64,000 bases of DNA from Pterobdella sp. o SKG-2022 (Eukaryota > Annelida > Clitellata > Hirudinida > Piscicolidae). Positions 57,474 to 64,000 of the stretch are shown one piece after another. The position numbers and the translations under genes are program-made. The notes below the pieces were generated by a model. It had not been told where the DNA came from and did not search any database. It saw nothing but the letters and a program-made list of their open reading frames with translations. Each line of letters begins with the position of its first letter. The first letter of the stretch is position 1. The DNA lies in the NCBI GenBank assembly GCA_964035795.1, contig OZ038322.1, forward strand, positions 10,494,038 to 10,558,037. Reading direction: 5' to 3'.

Positions 57474-59795
57474 GTACAAACTTTGTTTGAAATGATTTTC
57501 ATTTTTCTATGAATACCAATTCATATTCACAGTTTAAAATTGAGCAATATGTAAGGATAAAAATATGGTTGAAAAATTGCTCAATATTTTACCAATCAAT
57601 GTCAAATTCATATAAGTTATAATTGTTTTCTCAAACAGCTTTTGCACAGCCAGTAGACAGGCAAATTGTTGTTGAAAGATTAGCAGCAGAATCTCAGGAA
57701 GATAGGAATGAGTGGCTCAAAGTGTTCAAGGAACATTTATATGGATCTATTGGGGGAGGTGTTTTTTCAATGTTATTTTTATTAATTTATTCAACTAGAG
57801 CAGATTCTTTATGTCAAAATAAATAAAAATGTAGAAAAAAACATATGTATATTAATGTTTGTTGTGATGGTGATCTGTTCATTGATGTTAAGGCTATATT
57901 CAGTTCAGATGTATAAATTTTAATGAACTTTTTCATTTTTAACTTTAAATACACTAATTAAATTTTTATCTAAAGGTAATAATGCCATAGTTTTGTTTTC
58001 AGCAAGATTTGAGTTTGAAAATATAAATTGTTATACACATTACAATTTCTACAGTAAAACTTCAGATTATGAGCATTTATAAGAACACATAAAGAAAATT
58101 TTCATTAAGCTAAAATTTTCAACAAGTAAAACCTTGTCATTAGCAGTACAATTACGCGTAAGATGCTAGTGACATTATAATTCCACGTCTTCTCTGCTAG
58201 TATTTCAACACTTATTACTTATAATCTATCTCAAACAGCCATCTTTGGTAAAGACTTGGAATCCTTGCTGAAGTTTGAAAGAATGAGGAAGAGTGATCGA
58301 CAAATCCCTGAGATTGTAGAGGCTTGCGTGTGTTTCCTTGAAAAGTATGGTCTTGAAGAAGAGGGCGTTTTCAGGTTTCAACTAACTTTTAAAATTTAAA
58401 ATTTCTTTTATGTCGATAGCAGTAGTATATAAACATCTTTTAAGGATTTTCACCATTGAATTTATATTTATATTAAACAGACTACCTGGTCGCAAAAGCA
58501 CAGTTTCCCGTTATGTGGATCAATTCGATAAAGGTTTGAGACCCGTTCTCGAAGCTCGTGATGGTGTTCACTCTATCGCATCTTTGCTCAAGCTCTATTT
58601 GATACAGCTACCTTATTCTCTTGTTCCTCCGTCCATTTATGAAGACGTTATGAAGTTTGTTATCGTACTATTATTAGTCGGTTTTATGACTTGAATTTAA
58701 ATTTTTTGCTTACATGGTAAAGCTAAGTCTATCGAAAAGTATAGCTAAATTTTTCAAGTAAACGAGATTTTTGGAAAAACTCTATAAGTTTGAAGTTAAT
58801 AATCTGAAGTGAATTTGTAAACATGATTTTAAAATCTCTACAGCTTAACTCTCAATGAGATACAAGAGGATTCGCAGATAGGAATGGAAAAGTTAAGGGA
58901 CATGCTAAGGAGCGCTCCATCCCACAACTACACTCTTCTCAAATACCTGGGCGAGTTTCTAACGAAATTATCAGCCAACAGTGATAAAAATAAAATGAAT
59001 ATTTCAAATCTGTCTATGATATTTTGTAATATTTTCATTAGACCTTCTAATACTTGTGTGAATTTGTTAATGACAACTTCCACCATTAGAAGAAAGGTTA
59101 CACATCTTTTAATTGAGAATCAGGCTTGGTTGTTTAACATGGAATTGACACCATTTGGAGGTAAAGTGGTTGTGGAAGATTTGTTAGGCTTGGAGGGTGA
59201 AAATGTTAATATGAATGAGCTTTACATGAATCATCCTGATTTTTGTGAATCCATTGATTATGAAAATCATTTTAAACAAAAACCTGAAAACGATGCCTTA
59301 GAAAATAGCTTCAACAATAATTTTGAAAACAGTTTCAAAGTGAGGAAAAGCACTTTGAATGATTTGATGGGTTTGGATTTTTGTACATTCGATTCTTTTC
59401 CAGCCGAAAAAAGCATTAAAGAAGATGTGAAAATTAGAGAGACTGAAACTGGAAACTTTGAAAACAATGTAGTACTCCGAAAAAAAACTTCTCAGCGAAA
59501 TGTTAAAAGAATGAAAAGTTTTTTTGAAAGTCAACTTGATAGGAATAACACACTTTCAATACGACCATCCTTCAGTCTAAACGCTAATGACCAAAACTCC
59601 ACCAAGTTAAAGAACGAAATCGTCTCAATAGACGATTTAAAGAAGACTAGCATAATTGAGCAAGTTTCTAGAGATGAAGAAAATGGTGTTGTTTTAAGGC
59701 CACGAGGAATCAAGAAGTATAGCAGGAAGGAAATGTTGGATCCTAGAAAGCAAGATAACTTTTCGAATATTCTATCAATGTTCGATGATAAATAA
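57134..59795 (+). CDS. PH-RhoGAP protein (ARHGAP22/24/25-like)
   Basis: Encodes a GTPase-activating protein expected to switch off Rac/Rho-type GTPases at phosphoinositide-rich membrane. Five exons join in phase to 573 residues. A PH domain (about 43-150) reads SGWLKRLGNVLKVWSKKWFV, then LKGDYLLFYSS and NEWLKVFKEHL. The RhoGAP domain (about 155-350) reads AIFGKDLESLL, IPEIVEACVCFLEKYGLEEE, GVFRLPGRKSTV with the catalytic arginine finger in GVFR, and HSIASLLKLYLIQLP. KMNISNLSMIFCNIFIRPS closes it. The order and AIFG junction match ARHGAP25. The C-terminal 210 residues are low complexity with short repeated motifs and lack the long coiled coil of the vertebrate proteins. The chosen ATG is the first in frame, but the frame stays open upstream. 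Confidence 0.9.
57639..57758 (+). CDS. RhoGAP exon 2 (PH end)
   Basis: After TCAAACAG: AFAQPVDRQIVVERLAAESQ, EDRNEWLKVFKEHLYGSIGG. Donor GTGTTT. Confidence 0.9.
58239..58374 (+). CDS. RhoGAP exon 3 (GAP start)
   Basis: After TCAAACAG: AIFGKDLESLLKFERMRKSD, RQIPEIVEACVCFLEKYGLE, EEGVF, ending in the arginine-finger codon. Donor GTTTCA. Confidence 0.93.
58481..58654 (+). CDS. RhoGAP exon 4 (GAP)
   Basis: After TTAAACAG: RLPGRKSTVSRYVDQFDKGL, RPVLEARDGVHSIASLLKLY, LIQLPYSLVPPSIYEDVM. Donor GTTTGT. Confidence 0.92.
58844..59795 (+). CDS. RhoGAP exon 5 (GAP end, tail, stop)
   Basis: After TCTACAG: LTLNEIQEDSQIGMEKLRDM, then the end of the GAP domain (NKMNISNLSMIFCNIFIRPS), then a Ser/Asn/Lys-rich tail to TAA at 59793-59795. 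The tail carries two DL(L/M)GL motifs and two EN-x-VVLR motifs. Confidence 0.93.
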
Positions 59796-59958
59796 TGTTG
59801 TTTAACGCTGTGAATATTTTTTAAAAGTGTACTCGAACTGTTTCCATATTTTTATTGCGTGATTTTTTGTAATAATGTTTTAGCGTTGAGAGTTTTTCCT
59901 ACTGTTATAAAAAGGTATACCAAGTATTCTCAATATATTTTTCACAATTATTTCACTT

Positions 59959-60128
59959 TGTCAGCCCGTATAGCTCAGCTGGTATAGCTTTTGACTAATT
60001 ATCTAAAGCTACTGGGTTCGATCCCGTGTCAGCTGAAAACTACCACTTGTTCTTCAGTGTGTTTTCACCAGATTTAATTTCTAGCAAGTGCTTTGATATA
60101 TAATAAAAAGCGCTTCATAATACATCCT
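59959..60128 (+). mobile_element. tRNA-Ile-derived SINE, copy C
   Basis: TCAGCCCGTATAGCTCAGCT (A box), GACTAATTATCTAA (anticodon arm with AAT), GGGTTCGATCCCG (intact B box), then the shared body ending AAAGCGCTTCATAATACATC. It starts 164 nt after the RhoGAP stop codon, so it may lie in that gene's 3' UTR. Confidence 0.9.
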
Positions 60129-60951
60129 TAAATGACATTACATTATTACCAAAGTGCAAGAAAATCTGAAAGTTTGTTCATTTTTATACTTTAATTCATT
60201 GTTAAACTTTCATACATAACTTTAAATGCTTTTTATTTTTTTTCCATAAAATATTTTATTATCGAGATTTAGCGTTTTATGAGTTATTATCATTCCTGAA
60301 CAAACAATTTGCAACTATGTATCCTTTATAGTGTTACTGAGTTTACATTTGGTATTTTTCAGTTCACATTTTCTACCCATGTGACAAATTCATAAATAAT
60401 CCCTTTAGTCGCTTGAATATTTAAATGTTTTTGAAAATATAATCAAATAAAATCGCATTTTTTATCTTCAAACGTTTTGTTTGTTTTGAAAAGACGAAGA
60501 AGATTGTTTGCCATCTTCTTCAGATTATCCAACTAAAACAATTGGGAATAACTTTTGTTAAATTAAAACTGTATTCAAAAAGTTTCCATATTTTCTATCA
60601 AAAGCTATTATAAAGCTTTTGCCGACTTTTTAAAACAATTTTTCCACAAGACATCAAAAGTTATTATTCACAACAGACATCATGGCGAATCGTTATGTTG
60701 TTTGTATAGCAATCATTTATACCTTGTGACTAGGCTCGATAAAGATAAATAATAAAGATACCAACATTTTTAATGCAAAATGATCACTATGTGTTCTAGA
60801 GAATTCTTTTCTACTACAGCGAAAATTTTTATATACTGCCGAAAGTTAAATTAAGTTTAAAACAAACAAGTTTATTTTTACGTCGCTCTATGTAAACTAA
60901 TAAAAATACAGTTCATATACACTCGAAACAACATTTTCTCATGAATAAAAG
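60129..60951. other. Intergenic between convergent RhoGAP and GPCR genes
   Basis: AT-rich; no gene. AATAAA on the minus strand at 60871-60876 is a candidate polyadenylation signal for the GPCR, about 75 nt after its stop. Confidence 0.5.
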
Positions 60952-62154
60952 TCATGGGTTTGATAGAATGGCTAGAGCAATAGCAGGGTTTGCGTGTACT
61001 TTATCTACAGTTTCAGAGGAACTTTTTACATCACTCATCAGAACAGATGGCCCATGATGTGTAAACTTGTTGAGGCCACTAAATATGGAGTAGGACCTTG
61101 GCGACTTTTTGAATAGAGCAACTAATTCAGCTCTAAACTTTACTCCTGTCAGGCAGTACAGGTAAAAATTTATAGAATGGTTGACAAAAACCAACATAAC
61201 ATTGAGGTTTTTGGTTGGGGCATACCACGCTTGTTTTTTCCAATATGGCTTTCCTAGTTGAAGAAAAATAGTGGGAAAAACACAAATTAAAAAAGCAAAT
61301 GAAACACTCAGACACATCGCAGTGGTCTGATAAAAAGCCTTGTTGTTATTTTGGGAGTAAGTTTTGGTGTGCGATGAAGTGTCGCTTTTGCTGAGATTGG
61401 TAGTGCCTGAATGAGAAATGCTGGGGCGAACAGCACTTGAAATTCTACCTGCATATGCCTTAGGTCTAGATCTTGCAGATTTAAGCAGATGATGTACAAT
61501 AGAAATGTTGAAAATAACTATACAAATAAATGGTAAAATGCTGACTAAAGCAAGTGCAATCCAAGGTCTCACACGCTTTTCAAAGAATATATACTTTTCC
61601 ACTTTACCGCACATCTTATTCTTTTCTTGTCCTCTAGTCCAAAATAAATGAAAGTTTTTTACTGCACCTAGAATGCATACGACTATTACAGTTATAACTG
61701 ACTTTTTAGGTTCGCAAAATGCCTTCTTTTTGAAAGGAAAGCATACCGCAACAAATCGATCAAATGTAAATGCTACCATAATCCAAATAGAAATATCTCC
61801 AGAACTGTAATTCACAAATCTATACACACGACATAACCAAACTACAAAATCGATTTGATACCAAGATGTCCATTCATGGATTAATCCAGAAACTAAAAAT
61901 ATGGTGTCGAATAGTGCCATACAGGGAAGGTAGATACAGGCGGAGGAAGCTAAGAAAGGTCGCCTTCGCATTACTATAAAAGCTAATATATTGCCGACGA
62001 TCCCTACAATGAAAATAATGATGGATAGTGCCATTGACAATTTGATATACCATTCAAATGTAATGACTTCCGTGGTTGATTTTGTGACAAATGTGAGGTT
62101 AGAAAAAGTTTCAGTGGAAGAGGGAATATTGAGGGGATAGTCTGATACGGACAT
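60952..62154 (-). CDS. Rhodopsin-class peptide GPCR, FMRFamide-receptor-like
   Basis: A seven-transmembrane receptor at the plasma membrane, 400 residues in one coding exon. The N-terminus has an N-glycosylation site (NLT). TM1 is IIIFIVGIVGNILAFIVM (GN pair), and a Cys lies at the top of TM3 (VVWLCRVYRF). The DRY box reads FTFDRFVAVCFP. TM5 is WIALALVSILPFICIVIFNI, with a basic loop 3. TM7 is LVFVNHSINFYLYCLTG, where NPxxY is replaced by NFYLY. The NxSxNFxxYC style of TM7 recalls FMRFamide-type receptors of protostomes; the ligand is inference. I chose the ATG at 62154 over one 13 codons upstream because a strong TTTAATTTACAG acceptor lies between them. Confidence 0.88.
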   Translation of the reverse strand: MSVSDYPLNIPSSTETFSNLTFVTKSTTEVITFEWYIKLSMALSIIIFIVGIVGNILAFIVMRRRPFLASSACIYLPCMALFDTIFLVSGLIHEWTSWYQIDFVVWLCRVYRFVNYSSGDISIWIMVAFTFDRFVAVCFPFKKKAFCEPKKSVITVIVVCILGAVKNFHLFWTRGQEKNKMCGKVEKYIFFEKRVRPWIALALVSILPFICIVIFNISIVHHLLKSARSRPKAYAGRISSAVRPSISHSGTTNLSKSDTSSHTKTYSQNNNKAFYQTTAMCLSVSFAFLICVFPTIFLQLGKPYWKKQAWYAPTKNLNVMLVFVNHSINFYLYCLTGVKFRAELVALFKKSPRSYSIFSGLNKFTHHGPSVLMSDVKSSSETVDKVHANPAIALAILSNP

Positions 62155-63110
62155 TTTCAATGAGTTTTTTCTACTTCTGTAAATTAAATGCATTGGATTA
62201 TTAGGGTGTTGTGCTAGATAATTACTGCATAATGAAATTATGCGTATCCTTTCAGTTTAAATAAAGTATACAGTTAGATTAATTTAATGTTAATATGGTT
62301 GAAGAAATAACATAGTGTGTTTTTTAATTAAACATATATTTATATATTTAATCAATATAAATTAGTTTTTTGAATTTTTCTCCCGTTTTACACATTGAGA
62401 CAAGTGAAAACTGTCTGAACAACATTACCAATAATAAGCTTCAGACATAATCACTCCAATTATACAGACATTCATTGCATCTCGTGAATAGGTCTTTTTT
62501 AGCTGTATCTAATTATATTGATAAGAAATCACTAATGATGATATATTTTTTTTATGCAAAGATATAAATTATCTCGCTGTGACTACATTTTTTAAACGAA
62601 ACAGTTTTTTGTATATAAATTTATATAAGCCACTCATAGATAGCAAATGGTCTAAAGATTTTTATAGGTTATTCTCCACTAAAAACACTTTTTTTTTCAA
62701 AAATTGAAGTTAATTTTCAAATAAAACAGAATGTAATTAAAGCTGATGGAATGAAGAGATTCAATACATCTTAGTTTTCATGTTAATAACGATCTTATAC
62801 TCATTCTTTGTTTAATCATGATGAGAACAAGCCTAATTGAATGTCAAATTAAGTTTTAATCTCTGATACGCTTTTTGGGCAAAGTTCTATCTATACTTTC
62901 AAAGTTTCAAAACTTTGTTTATGGAAAAAGTGAGCTAATTAATTTTTTAAACAGCACAAGAATTTAACAAAGTTTTTGAACTTAATAAGCATTTTTAGCA
63001 TAGTTTTCTAGATTAATATACAACTATTTAACATAAAAACTTAAAATTTTTTTAAAAATTTAAAACTTGAAAAGGTTTTGAATTTAAACAATAAACAATA
63101 CCCAAATTAC

Positions 63111-63262
63111 CTGGAAAAAAAATAACGCCGATAGAGAGTGTATGAAGCCTGAACTGAATAATGAAGAAGTGGTTGTTTTTGTTATTGGAAGAAAATAATT
63201 TACAAGACTCGAGGGTGGCTCCAATAATATTGACGTTTTACTGAGTGTAAGTGATGAACACT
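63111..63262 (-). other. Possible 5' non-coding exon of the GPCR
   Basis: On the minus strand a TTTCCAG|GTAATT donor at 63111/63110 could join the acceptor at 62177/62176, giving an intron of about 930 bp. The 5' boundary is only estimated from the TATA-like box upstream. Confidence 0.35.
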
Positions 63263-63289
63263 TAACGATGTAGGGGGATTGTATAGGTG

Positions 63290-63296
63290 CTTTATA
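63290..63296 (-). promoter_or_regulatory. TATA-like box of the GPCR
   Basis: TATAAAG on the minus strand at a proper distance from the putative 5' exon. Weak by itself in this composition. Confidence 0.3.
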
Positions 63297-63611
63297 TTAA
63301 TGGTTAATCAATAGAAGATTATTTTTGAAAATGATTTGTTGAGTTCTGTGCTCTTCTGCTGCTTGTTATATTGAAACTTCAAAACAATAAATCAGATAAA
63401 GTGCTTATTTAAACGACGTAGAACTTGAGCTGCTTTCATACATTTTGGAGATTTTAACTGTAAATTTCATATAACAATTTTAGTAATGTTGAAATTAGAA
63501 GTTAAGATACAATGTAAAGATCACTAACACTCAACCAGTAGTCGAGAAATTTAAAAGTACAATTAGAAACTTGTGAAACTGCGGTATCAATAAATTTAAA
63601 ACACAGTTCTC

Positions 63612-63613
<2 letters not shown>

Positions 63614-63654
<41 letters not shown>
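63614..63654. repeat. (TA)n microsatellite
   Basis: About 41 bp of pure TA. Confidence 0.95.
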
Positions 63655-63657
<3 letters not shown>

Positions 63658-64000
63658 TGTAAAACTGCAAAAGTTCAAACCACAACCATTTTTGCTCATA
63701 TATATATTCATCAACCCCTTTTTTGATCTCTCTTCGATTGTCAACTCTCAATTCGAATGTGTTTTTATACACAAACTTAATTTTGGCATTTAGGTAATAA
63801 ATAGAAAACCCGGCGATTGAGAAATCTTGCAAGATAATTAGAGTGGAACTCCGCGCTTAATGAGATAATAATTTCTGCAAAGACAATTATGGGCTTTGCA
63901 CTGTTATCAAACCATTTTTTTGTCAAAATCATTTGATTCTATGGTACTTCAGTGTTTTTAAGAATTTTCAATACAAATATCTACTTATTAATTTTATTAG

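Larger units (their letters stand above)
62155..64000. other. GPCR 5' flank and right edge
   Basis: Apart from the possible 5' exon and a TA microsatellite, I see no gene here. Confidence 0.5.

Noticed and set aside
59959..60035. Second functional tRNA-Ile gene
   Set aside because: Same reason: identical body and tail as the other SINE copies, and an irregular acceptor stem.

Overview
The window is nuclear DNA from an invertebrate animal. It is AT-rich (about 70 percent by eye). Coding sequence is split by GT-AG introns, and the repeats are animal types: CR1/L2-like, RTE-like and jockey/I-like non-LTR elements, a Penelope fragment and a tRNA-derived SINE. A CNGL-type channel, which I know from protostomes such as Drosophila, and an FMRFamide-receptor-like GPCR point to a protostome, plausibly a spiralian. 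I cannot name the species.

Layout, left to right. (1) 1-21438, minus strand: the 3' three quarters or more of a cyclic-nucleotide-gated channel of the CNGL class. Sixteen exons could be chained in phase, and the last is still open at the left edge. Its introns hold a CR1/L2-like LINE (4731-7050), a roughly 590-bp TTAG tetranucleotide array (3841-4430) and an older L2 remnant (11339-12135). (2) 21439-37500: mostly gene-poor AT-rich DNA with a broken Penelope endonuclease fragment (27141-27692), one orphan terminal-exon-like stretch (32131-32256) and one SINE. (3) 37546-37852, plus strand: a possible small secreted-peptide gene with TATA box, 5' UTR intron and signal peptide. (4) 37979-40440: a fold-back (hairpin) element interrupted by a second, nearly identical copy of the same LINE. 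(5) 43477-54490, plus strand: a complete PDK1 (PDPK1) kinase gene in 12 exons, 591 codons. Its activation segment carries a long low-complexity insertion, and two retrotransposons sit in its introns. (6) 57134-59795, plus strand: a PH-RhoGAP gene of the ARHGAP22/24/25 type in 5 exons. (7) 60952-62154, minus strand: a single-coding-exon peptide GPCR with a likely 5' non-coding exon. Three SINE copies (34467, 41095, 59959) are scattered through the right half.

The genes do not form an operon. As a group they are signalling components: a cyclic-nucleotide-gated cation channel, a PI3K-pathway master kinase, a Rho-family GAP with a phosphoinositide-binding PH domain, and a peptide receptor. PDK1 and the PH-RhoGAP could both answer to membrane phosphoinositides, but their adjacency is not evidence of co-regulation. 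I found no wholly new system. The most distinctive observations are the PDK1 insertion, the two LINE copies that share both a 5' end and a frameshift, the SINE and LINE families with a common 3' tail motif, and the small secreted-peptide candidate.
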